From: Candidatus Roizmanbacteria bacterium CG_4_10_14_0_2_um_filter_36_35
GTDB lineage: Bacteria > Patescibacteriota > Microgenomatia > UBA1406 > GWC2-37-13
Direction: 5' to 3'
Assembly (NCBI GenBank): GCA_002792355.1
Contig: PFOE01000034.1
Coordinates: 1-8,668, forward strand
Length of the DNA stretch: 8,668 nt
Positions 1-5,179 of this stretch are shown piece by piece. The notes beneath the pieces were generated by a model that worked only from the letters and a program-made list of their open reading frames with translations, was not told the DNA's origin and ran no database searches. Each line of letters opens with the position of its first letter. Position 1 is the first letter of the stretch. The position numbers and the translations under genes were made by a program.

Positions 1-762
1 AAAAAATACAACAAAAAGTTAATCAGTGTTAATCATCTTGAAGGACATCTTTATTCGCCATTTGTCCAAAACAGTCGGGGCAATCCTAAAATCGATTTTA
101 AATTTCCTTATTTAGGGTTAATAATTTCCGGAGGTCATACAGAGTTTGTGATTTTTAAAAACCATTTGGAGTATGAAGTAATTGGTTCGACGCTGGATGA
201 TGCGGCTGGTGAAGCGTTGGACAAAACAGCAAAATTATTAGGCCTCGGATATCCAGGTGGACCGGTGATTGAGAGACTGGCAAAAGAAGCAGGTAATAAA
301 GATTTTCATAATTTTCCCCGGCCGATGTTAAAATCCAATGATCTAAATTTTTCCTTTTCCGGTTTAAAAACGTCGTTTTATTATTTTCTCCGTCCCTGTG
401 TCATTCCGAGCGACGGAGCGAAAGCGACCGAGTCGAGAAATCTTGATATTCGGCAACTGGCAAGTTCTTTTCAAGAAGCTGTCTTTGACACGCTTATTAA
501 AAAAACAGAAAGAGCAATCAAGCAAACAGAGATCAAACGATTGATTGTAGGCGGAGGCGTGATTGCCAATCTTTATCTTCGTAAATTATTCAGAGATTTG
601 GTTAAAAGACACAATGGTTCAGTTTTATTTCCCTCCTACAAATATTTAACAGGAGACAATGCGGCCATGATAGGCGTCATCGCCGGTTTTAAGGCAGAAA
701 AAGGATTATTTGTGAAAAACATCGATGGACTAGACAGAATTCCAAGATTTAATATCTCTTGA
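1..762 (+). CDS. tsaD: TsaD, tRNA N6-threonylcarbamoyladenosine transferase subunit (5'-truncated by window edge)
   Basis: TsaD (Kae1/YgjD family) transfers the threonylcarbamoyl group from TC-AMP to A37 of ANN-decoding tRNAs in the cytoplasm, working with TsaB and TsaE. The frame is open from base 1, so 253 residues are present against about 337 in E. coli TsaD; roughly 95-100 N-terminal residues lie outside the window. Visible motifs are the metal-binding HxxxH (NHLEGH, window residues 12-16), the nucleotide-binding ISGGHTEFV, LDDAAGEALDK, GYPGGP, FSFSGLKT, VGGGVIAN and the late metal-ligand motif TGDNAAMIG. The C-terminus RIPRFNIS ends at a TGA, as expected for the family. Oddity: directly after FSFSGLKTSFYYFL there is an 18-residue stretch, RPCVIPSDGAKATESRNL, encoded by a copy of an intergenic repeat element (395-444). 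The frame is preserved and the conserved DIRQLASSFQEAVFDTL resumes after it. The family assignment is secure; whether the insertion is tolerated functionally is inferred from the intact motifs. Confidence 0.96.
   Translation, partial: KKYNKKLISVNHLEGHLYSPFVQNSRGNPKIDFKFPYLGLIISGGHTEFVIFKNHLEYEVIGSTLDDAAGEALDKTAKLLGLGYPGGPVIERLAKEAGNKDFHNFPRPMLKSNDLNFSFSGLKTSFYYFLRPCVIPSDGAKATESRNLDIRQLASSFQEAVFDTLIKKTERAIKQTEIKRLIVGGGVIANLYLRKLFRDLVKRHNGSVLFPSYKYLTGDNAAMIGVIAGFKAEKGLFVKNIDGLDRIPRFNIS
395..444 (+). repeat. Palindromic-repeat copy inserted in frame within tsaD
   Basis: This stretch contains TGTCATTCCGAGCGA (399-413) and ends GAGTCGA (430-436) followed by GAAATCTT (437-444). The intergenic repeat at 6042-6100 has the same start (TGTCATTCCGAGCGA), the same GAGTCGA and a near-identical end (GGAATCTT). 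Here it is read as protein with no stop and adds about 18 residues to a loop of TsaD. The inner 20-bp palindrome found in the 6041 copy is absent from this copy. Confidence 0.85.
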
Positions 763-788
763 CAGTTCATACACTCATTTGTTAAACT
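759..788 (+). promoter_or_regulatory. Sigma70-type promoter of the rrf2-iscS-iscU unit
   Basis: A perfect -35 TTGACA (759-764) overlaps the tsaD stop codon. After 18 nt comes TAAACT (783-788), preceded by a TGT extended -10 element. The run ATTTGTTAAACT closely matches ATTTGTTAGACT at the lon promoter in this window. A start 6-8 nt downstream would leave a leader of only about 10 nt before the ATG at 805. Predicted from sequence only. Confidence 0.65.
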
Positions 789-804
789 ATTACCAATTAA
801 GTAT

Positions 805-1206
805 ATGTTAACCATTACAAAACAATCAGATTACGGAATTTTGTTGACTTCTCATATTTACAAGAAAAATAAATTAATCAAGCTTTCTGATTTAATTAAT
901 GAAACAAAACTTCCCAAAAGATTTCTTGCCCGCATTGCCGCCGAGTTAGTGAAAAATAAATTACTGATCAGCCGCGAAGGCAAAAACGGCGGATATTTGA
1001 TATCTCCAAATATTAAAATAGTTTCTCTATACGATTATTTAAAAATATTTAATAATGACATCTCTATTTGCAGTTGTGCCAATGACAGTTATCATTGTCA
1101 GTATGAAAATTTATGTACTCATAAAAGCATTCTAAAAAACGAATTAAATAAAATTATTATTACTCAATTAAAGAAGATTAAGTTAATTAGATTATTAAGT
1201 AATTAA
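805..1206 (+). CDS. Rrf2-family (IscR-like) winged-helix transcriptional regulator with Cys cluster
   Basis: This is a cytoplasmic DNA-binding regulator of the Rrf2 family, many members of which sense [2Fe-2S] clusters, nitric oxide or redox state. The N-terminus (LTITKQSDYGILLTSHIY) and the helix-turn-helix around residues 26-52 (LSDLINETKLPKRFLARI) fit the family. The wing is GKNGGYLISP, residues 59-68, equivalent to the GKGGGYLL of IscR. The C-terminal half carries C89, C91, C98, C104 and H106. C91-x6-C98-x5-C104-x-H106 resembles, but does not copy, the C-x5-C-x5-C-x2-H ligand set of E. coli IscR. At 133 residues it is slightly shorter than IscR (162). It lies 54 nt upstream of iscS, the usual iscR-iscS-iscU order, so repression of the isc genes in response to cluster supply is the natural inference. 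No ribosome binding site precedes the ATG, which sits close to the predicted transcription start. Family assignment is firm; the ligand and targets are inferred. Confidence 0.9.
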   Translation: MLTITKQSDYGILLTSHIYKKNKLIKLSDLINETKLPKRFLARIAAELVKNKLLISREGKNGGYLISPNIKIVSLYDYLKIFNNDISICSCANDSYHCQYENLCTHKSILKNELNKIIITQLKKIKLIRLLSN

Positions 1207-1210
1207 TTTA

Positions 1211-1250
1211 AAAGATCCCTCGCCCCGCTAAACGGGGCTCGGGATGACAA
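1211..1250 (+). repeat. Hairpin-forming repeat copy (GATCCCTC...CGGGATGACA) between rrf2 and iscS
   Basis: A local hairpin GCCCCG (1222-1227), loop CTAAA, CGGGGC (1233-1238) lies inside a sequence starting AAGATCCCTC and ending TCGGGATGACAAAG. Its two ends match the right half of the composite element at 6105-6134 (AAGATTCCTC...TCGGGATGACAAA), so this is a partial or diverged member of the same family. No T-tract follows the stem, so it does not look like an intrinsic terminator. It could attenuate or stabilise the message between the regulator and iscS. Confidence 0.7.
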
Positions 1251-1256
1251 AGGGGG
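1251..1256 (+). promoter_or_regulatory. Shine-Dalgarno-like sequence for iscS
   Basis: AGGGGG lies 4 nt before the iscS ATG and matches AGGAGG at 5 of 6 positions. It is the only convincing Shine-Dalgarno-like sequence in front of any gene in the window. It directly abuts the repeat copy ending at 1250. Confidence 0.5.
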
Positions 1257-1260
1257 CGAT

Positions 1261-2421
1261 ATGAAAAAAATATATTTAGATTATGCGGCGACGACTCCGA
1301 TTGATCCACGGGTATTAAAAGCAATGATCCCGTATTTTTCTGATAAATTTGCCAACACAATGTCTTTACATCAGATGGGCCAGATCGCCAGTGAGGCGGT
1401 GGAAAATTCAAGAAAGACGATTGCTTCGTTTATCAACGCAAAGACCGAAGAAATTTATTTTACTTCTTCGGCGACTGAAAGTAACAATCTCGCCCTTAAA
1501 GGAGTTGCTTTTGCCAATCGGGAAAAAGGAAAAAACCACATTATAATTTCTTCGATCGAACACGACTGTGTCCTTGAATCATCCCGTTGGCTTAAACGAC
1601 AGGGCTTTAAAGTCGATGAATTAAATGTCAATAAATTTGGTTTTGTCGACATCAATCAATTAAAAAAATTAATTACAACCTCAACTGTTTTAGTATCAGT
1701 TATTCATGGCAATAATGAAATAGGGACGATTCAGGATATTAAATTAATTGGAAAAATCTGCCGGGAAAAGGGTGTGTATTTTCACACCGATGCCTCACAA
1801 AGTCTGGGGAAAGTCGATATCAATGTTGAAAAAATGAACATTGATTTATTGACGGCTTCTTCTCATAAAATATATGGTCCAAAAGGGGCAGCCATTCTGT
1901 ATATAAAAAAAGGAGTAATGATTGAGCCGATTATTCATGGCGGCGGTCACGAAAAAGGTCTGCGTTCATCCACTTCCAACGTTCCGGCAATTGTCGGTAT
2001 GGGTAAGGCGGTTGAGATCTTACAAAAAGAAGGGAAAAAAGAAAATAAAAAAATCGAAAAGTTAAGAAATATATTGGTCAAAGGAATTTTAGAAAATATT
2101 AAAGGAACTCATTTAAACGGTGACCCAGTTCAAAGATTGTCTAACAATGCCAACATTTCATTTCCAAGTATTGAAGGGGAATCGTTATTAATGGAATTAG
2201 ATTTTGAAGGAGTCGAAGTTTCTACCGGATCAGCTTGTTCTTCCCGGACTTTGATGCCGTCTCATGTCTTAATGGCGATGGGAGCAAAACCACAGATTGC
2301 CCACGGCTCAATTCGTTTAAGCATCGGCCGTTTTACGACTGAAGAGGAGATAAAAAAAGCCGTTAAAATTTTTATAAAAGTGGTTAATAAATTAAAAAAG
2401 TTTTCGCCCTTTTCAGTCTAA
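1261..2421 (+). CDS. iscS: Cysteine desulfurase IscS/NifS family
   Basis: This is a PLP-dependent cysteine desulfurase that converts L-cysteine to alanine plus an enzyme persulfide and delivers sulphur to the scaffold IscU encoded next to it. It has 386 residues (E. coli IscS has 404) and is class V aminotransferase fold throughout. Visible are the N-terminal IYLDYAATTPIDPRV, TSSATESNN (PLP phosphate region, about 68-76), H101 in SIEHDCV, D177 and Q180 in HTDASQS, and the Schiff-base lysine K203 in SSHKIYGPKG. The persulfide-forming Cys326 lies in TGSACSSRTLMPSHVL, with the longer mobile loop typical of group I enzymes that serve IscU. The ATG is chosen because it gives the family N-terminus and has an AGGGGG 4 nt upstream. 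It lies 54 nt after the Rrf2 gene and 5 nt before iscU, so the three are probably one operon. Confidence 0.97.
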   Translation: MKKIYLDYAATTPIDPRVLKAMIPYFSDKFANTMSLHQMGQIASEAVENSRKTIASFINAKTEEIYFTSSATESNNLALKGVAFANREKGKNHIIISSIEHDCVLESSRWLKRQGFKVDELNVNKFGFVDINQLKKLITTSTVLVSVIHGNNEIGTIQDIKLIGKICREKGVYFHTDASQSLGKVDINVEKMNIDLLTASSHKIYGPKGAAILYIKKGVMIEPIIHGGGHEKGLRSSTSNVPAIVGMGKAVEILQKEGKKENKKIEKLRNILVKGILENIKGTHLNGDPVQRLSNNANISFPSIEGESLLMELDFEGVEVSTGSACSSRTLMPSHVLMAMGAKPQIAHGSIRLSIGRFTTEEEIKKAVKIFIKVVNKLKKFSPFSV

Positions 2422-2426
2422 ATAAT

Positions 2427-2906
2427 ATGTACTCTAAAAGAACCCTGCAGCATTTTCGCTCTCCCCATAATTACGGAGAAATAAAAAATGCCGATGGAGT
2501 CGGGGAAGCCGGCAACATAGTCTGCGGTGATGTGATGTCTTTATATTTAAAGATGAAAAAGATAGGTAATAAAGAACCCATTATTGATCAGGTCAAATTC
2601 AAGACCTATGGTTGTGCAGCAGCGATTGCTACTTCTTCAGCCATCACTGATCTGGTAAAGGGGAAGACAATCGAGGAGGCTTTAAAAATAAGCAAAAACG
2701 ATATCATAGAATTTTTGGAAGGATTACCGCCGATAAAAATTCACTGTTCAATTTTGGCAATCGACGCTTTAGATGAAGCAATTTATCAATATTTAACAGA
2801 TCAAAAAAAACCAATTCTAACAGATCTTCAGGTGAAACATAATAGAATCAAAAAAGGAAGAGAACAAATAGAAGAAAGGTATAAGAAATGGATGACAAAA
2901 AAATAA
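2427..2906 (+). CDS. iscU: Iron-sulphur cluster assembly scaffold IscU/NifU N-terminal family
   Basis: This is the scaffold on which [2Fe-2S]/[4Fe-4S] clusters are built from IscS-derived sulphur before transfer to apoproteins. The ligand set is intact: C33 and D35 in NIVCGDVM, C63 in TYGCAAAIA, and H106-C107 in KIHCS. The motif LPPIK (100-104) corresponds to the LPPVK recognised by the HscA chaperone in E. coli, although no hscA or hscB gene is in the window. At 159 residues it is about 30 longer than E. coli IscU (128); the excess is a charged, lysine/glutamate-rich, probably helical C-terminal tail from about residue 130. The start codon lies 5 nt after the iscS stop with no ribosome binding site, which suggests translational coupling. 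D35, whose substitution stabilises the bound cluster in model systems, is present, so turnover should be normal. Confidence 0.96.
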   Translation: MYSKRTLQHFRSPHNYGEIKNADGVGEAGNIVCGDVMSLYLKMKKIGNKEPIIDQVKFKTYGCAAAIATSSAITDLVKGKTIEEALKISKNDIIEFLEGLPPIKIHCSILAIDALDEAIYQYLTDQKKPILTDLQVKHNRIKKGREQIEERYKKWMTKK

Positions 2907-2907
2907 G

Positions 2908-2936
2908 TTGCCAAATTTAAGAAAAACCTTTAACAT
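2908..2936 (+). promoter_or_regulatory. Weak candidate promoter for the ferredoxin gene
   Basis: TTGCCA (2908-2913, 5 of 6 to the -35 consensus) is followed after 17 nt by TAACAT (2931-2936, 4 of 6 to TATAAT). A start site would fall only a few bases before the ATG at 2946, the same near-leaderless geometry seen at rrf2 and lon. No extended -10 element is present. It may be fortuitous in AT-rich DNA, and read-through from iscU across the 39-nt gap is equally possible. Confidence 0.3.
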
Positions 2937-2945
2937 ATTAGCTAT

Positions 2946-3215
2946 ATGAGTAATTTAAAAGATTCAAAAAAACCGTCTGGACCGGTTATCATCCACAAAT
3001 ATAAAGTTTGGGTTGATCGGTCGTTATGCATCGGAGCGGCCACTTGTGTTGCGGTGGCACCAAATACATTTGAGCTAGATAATGAGGCCAAAGCGGTCAT
3101 TCTTGAGACATCGGACAAAGATACAATCGAGACGATTATTGAAGGGGCCAAAGCTTGTCCTGTTGCGGCGGTGATCATCGAAGATGAAAAAGGAAACCGT
3201 ATTTTTCCAAAATAA
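2946..3215 (+). CDS. Small single-cluster ferredoxin, predicted [3Fe-4S] type
   Basis: This is an 89-residue soluble electron carrier, probably the redox partner of the 2-oxoacid oxidoreductase encoded just downstream. The cluster region is DRSLCIGAATCVAVAP, with C28 and C34, and the distal ligand is C71 in KACPVAAV. In single-[4Fe-4S] ferredoxins the motif is C-x2-C-x2-C...C-P; here the second ligand position is Ala31. Only three cysteines exist in the whole protein, the pattern of [3Fe-4S] ferredoxins such as those paired with actinobacterial P450s. A [4Fe-4S] cluster with a non-cysteine fourth ligand cannot be excluded. The acidic patch NTFELDNEAKAV and C-terminal VIIEDEKGNRIF fit the family. 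The 20-residue lysine-rich N-terminal extension has no obvious role. It sits 39 nt after iscU and 120 nt before korA. No ribosome binding site is visible. Confidence 0.9.
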   Translation: MSNLKDSKKPSGPVIIHKYKVWVDRSLCIGAATCVAVAPNTFELDNEAKAVILETSDKDTIETIIEGAKACPVAAVIIEDEKGNRIFPK

Positions 3216-3223
3216 GAAATGTC

Positions 3224-3331
3224 AAAATAATTAAATAAAGAAATAAGCAAATAAATGATTAAATGAATTAATAAATTTAATTATTTTATTATTTGATTAT
3301 TTTTTCATTTATTTTCTTATTTAATTATTTT
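3224..3331. repeat. AT-rich long inverted repeat of degenerate 8-nt units before korA
   Basis: The spacer 3216-3335 is almost pure A+T. The outer arms AAAATAATTAAATAA (3224-3238) and TTATTTAATTATTTT (3317-3331) are perfectly complementary over 15 nt. The inner arms AAATAAATGA (3249-3258) and TCATTTATTT (3305-3314) are perfectly complementary over 10 nt. Each side reads as loosely repeated 8-nt units (for example AATAATTA, AATAAAGA, AATAAGCA, AATAAATG on the left). The right arm ends four bases before the korA ATG, so an RNA hairpin here would bear on korA translation. There is no G+C-rich stem with a T-tract, so it is not a classical terminator. Confidence 0.75.
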
Positions 3332-3335
3332 ATTT

Positions 3336-5075
3336 ATGAGTTTTACTTGGAAGATTGGCGGGGAAGCGGGATTTGGCATCATGACGACGGGTTTGTTGTT
3401 TTCAAAAATCGCCAGTCGTTCCGGTTATCACATATTTGACTACGTTGAATATCCGTCCCTTATCCGCGGCGGCCACAATGCTTATGAAGTTCATGTTAGT
3501 GAAAACGAAACTACCCATTTAAATAAAACTATTGAAATATTAGTTTGTTTGAATAAGGAAACTTTTGAAAAACACAAATTTAGATTAACTTCCGAAAGTT
3601 TGGTTATTTATGATAAAGACGAATTTGGAATAATTAGTGATTATAAAACAATTAATATTCCTTTTAAGAAAATATTATCTGAATTAAAAGGTCAGCCAGT
3701 GATGAAAAATACCATTGCCCTTGGCGCATCGATCGCTGTTCTTGGGGGAGATATTGATGTTTTATTGAAAATAATTGAAGAACAGTTTAGCAAAAAAGGC
3801 GAAGAAATAATTAATTTCAATAAACAGTTTGCCAACGTCGGTTTTAATCAAGTAAAAAATAATTACAAAACTTTAATTCTAAATTACTTAACAAAAAGAA
3901 AATCAGATGTTAAATTAGTAATGACTGGCAACGATGCATTTTCTTTAGGAAGCATGATTGCCGACTGCCGGTTATATGTTGCTTACCCGATGACGCCTGC
4001 GTCGTCCGTTCTCACAACTTTAGCTTCTTGGCAGAAAAAAACCAATATCGTGGTTCGTCACGCTGAAGATGAAATATCGGTTATTAATACTGCGATTGGC
4101 GCTTCTTTTGCCGGGGTTCGATCATCTGTTGGGACATCGGGCGGCGGTTTTGCTTTGATGGTGGAAACTGTATCATTAGCAGGAGTGACGGAAATACCCT
4201 TGGTAATATTTGTATCCCAAAGGCCGGGACCAGCGACAGGAATGCCGACTTGGACTGAACAAGGAGATTTACTTTTTGCAGTTCATTCAGGTCATGGAGA
4301 GTTTCCAAAAATAGTTTTAGCACCAGGAGATATAGAAGAAATGATTGAATTAACGGCTAAAGCATATAATTTAGCTGATATTTATCAACTGCCTGTTATC
4401 GTAATGTCTGATATGTTACTTTCAGAATCGCACAAAACAGTCAGTAAAAAGTTTGTCGACGATTTTATAGCTGAATATAAAGTAAATCGGGGCAAAATCT
4501 CAAATATAAAAGCTTCCACCTTCGCCAAGGCTTCGGTGGACGAGCAAAATTTTTTAAGATATAAAATAACAGAAGATGGAATTTCTGAGAGATTAATACC
4601 GGAGACGCCAGGAAGTTTTTATCAAGCCAATTCTTACGAACATCTAGAAGACGGGCATACTACCGAAGAATCTGCCCCACGCATCGCTCAAGTGGACAAG
4701 AGAGCTAGAAAATGGCAGACATATTTGAAATCAGATTTTCAATTACCAAAAATTTATGGAGACATTGATAAGGCAGACGTTGTCTTTGTTTGTTGGGGAT
4801 CAACTAAAGGGGTAGTTGTCGAGGAACAAAAAATTTTACTAAAAAAAGATAAGGCTTCAGCTTGCATTCATTTTAATCATATGTATCCTCTCGATAAAGA
4901 AAAAATTAAAGGCATTTTTAATAAAAAGAAAAGATATATATTGGTTGAAAACAATTCCTGGGGACAATTTGGTAAATTACTGCTTCAAGAAACTGGAATA
5001 GAAATAAAAGAAAAATTGTTAAAGTATGACGGAAGACCGATTATGGCGGAAGAGATTATTAATAAATTGACCTAA
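3336..5075 (+). CDS. korA: 2-oxoacid:ferredoxin oxidoreductase, fused gamma-alpha subunit
   Basis: This is the large subunit of a CoA-dependent 2-oxoacid:ferredoxin oxidoreductase (OFOR/KGOR type), which oxidatively decarboxylates a 2-oxoacid to acyl-CoA in the cytoplasm. It has 579 residues. The gamma domain occupies about 4-187 (IGGEAGFGIMTTG at the start, then YPSLIRGGHNAYEVHVSE). The alpha pyrimidine-binding domain follows from about 195, with YPMTPASS (217-224), RHAEDEISVINTAIGAS, GTSGGG (266-271) and QRPGPATGMPT (295-305). The C-terminal domain runs from about 475 (VVFVCWGSTKG onward). The gamma-alpha fusion is typical of two-subunit KorAB/OFOR enzymes. Oddity: residues 392-404 (KASTFAKASVDEQ) are encoded by a palindromic repeat element within a variable linker, with the frame kept. 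The ATG at 3336 gives the family N-terminus; no ribosome binding site precedes it, and a long AT-rich inverted repeat ends just upstream. The symbol follows family usage; the true substrate (pyruvate, 2-oxoglutarate or other) is not resolved. Confidence 0.93.
   Translation: MSFTWKIGGEAGFGIMTTGLLFSKIASRSGYHIFDYVEYPSLIRGGHNAYEVHVSENETTHLNKTIEILVCLNKETFEKHKFRLTSESLVIYDKDEFGIISDYKTINIPFKKILSELKGQPVMKNTIALGASIAVLGGDIDVLLKIIEEQFSKKGEEIINFNKQFANVGFNQVKNNYKTLILNYLTKRKSDVKLVMTGNDAFSLGSMIADCRLYVAYPMTPASSVLTTLASWQKKTNIVVRHAEDEISVINTAIGASFAGVRSSVGTSGGGFALMVETVSLAGVTEIPLVIFVSQRPGPATGMPTWTEQGDLLFAVHSGHGEFPKIVLAPGDIEEMIELTAKAYNLADIYQLPVIVMSDMLLSESHKTVSKKFVDDFIAEYKVNRGKISNIKASTFAKASVDEQNFLRYKITEDGISERLIPETPGSFYQANSYEHLEDGHTTEESAPRIAQVDKRARKWQTYLKSDFQLPKIYGDIDKADVVFVCWGSTKGVVVEEQKILLKKDKASACIHFNHMYPLDKEKIKGIFNKKKRYILVENNSWGQFGKLLLQETGIEIKEKLLKYDGRPIMAEEIINKLT
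4511..4543 (+). repeat. Palindromic element (TTCGCCAAGGCTTCG type) inserted in frame in korA
   Basis: TCCACC (4515-4520) pairs with GGTGGA (4535-4540) around an inner GCC-AA-GGC (4524-4531), giving an imperfect 26-nt palindrome that is conspicuously G+C-rich amid AT-rich coding sequence. It is translated as part of KASTFAKASVDEQ. I recall close relatives of this sequence being dispersed in Patescibacteria genomes; that recollection is not verified here. Confidence 0.7.
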
Positions 5076-5166
5076 TTAACCTAATTGATCTAATTATTCT
5101 AATCAAATCCCAATGAACCAAAATTGGTTATTGGACATTTTTTAGATCAATTAGAATAATTAGAAA
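5071..5166. repeat. Nested inverted repeat of degenerate 9-nt units between korA and korB
   Basis: The outer arms are TCTAATTATTCTAAT (5089-5103) and ATTAGAATAATTAGA (5150-5164), a perfect 15-bp match. An inner stem is formed by CCAAT (5110-5114), a bulged G, AACCAA (5116-5121), loop AA, TTGGTT (5124-5129) and ATTGG (5130-5134). The left side reads as four 9-nt units from 5071: CCTAATTAA, CCTAATTGA, TCTAATTAT, TCTAATCAA; the first unit contains the korA stop codon. The right side repeats the complementary TTAGANNAA pattern from 5142. The array ends about 14 nt before the korB ATG. It is flanked by no transposase or target duplication that I can see. Confidence 0.75.
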
Positions 5167-5179
5167 TTAGAAATTTTAT

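Noticed and set aside
1..147. tsaD as a gene beginning at the ATG at 148
   Set aside because: The frame is open and homologous upstream (NHLEGH metal motif, ISGGHTEF), so the gene is cut by the window edge rather than starting at 148.
760..762. TGA at the end of tsaD read as glycine (code 25 of some Patescibacteria)
   Set aside because: TsaD ends at the family's usual position here, the TGA overlaps a good -35 box, and no gene in the window has an internal TGA.
764..788. Possible 25-bp dyad (AGTT...AACT) over the rrf2 promoter as an autoregulatory operator
   Set aside because: Only the outermost four bases and a few inner positions pair, and it does not match the IscR type 1 or type 2 site consensus as I know it; too weak to report.
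1222..1238. GCCCCG/CGGGGC hairpin as an intrinsic terminator between rrf2 and iscS
   Set aside because: No T-tract follows the stem, and the sequence belongs to a repeat family also seen elsewhere in the window.
1208..1411. Open reading frame on the - strand across the rrf2-iscS spacer and iscS start
   Set aside because: It overlaps the well-supported iscS N-terminus and a repeat element, and its translation resembles no family I know; a shadow frame.
3216..3335. AT-rich periodic spacer as a CRISPR array
   Set aside because: Units are 8 nt, degenerate and without unique spacers, and no cas gene is present.
5071..5179. Nested inverted repeat as a MITE or insertion-sequence remnant
   Set aside because: No flanking target-site duplication or transposase-like coding sequence was seen, and the arms are made of tandem units rather than terminal repeats.
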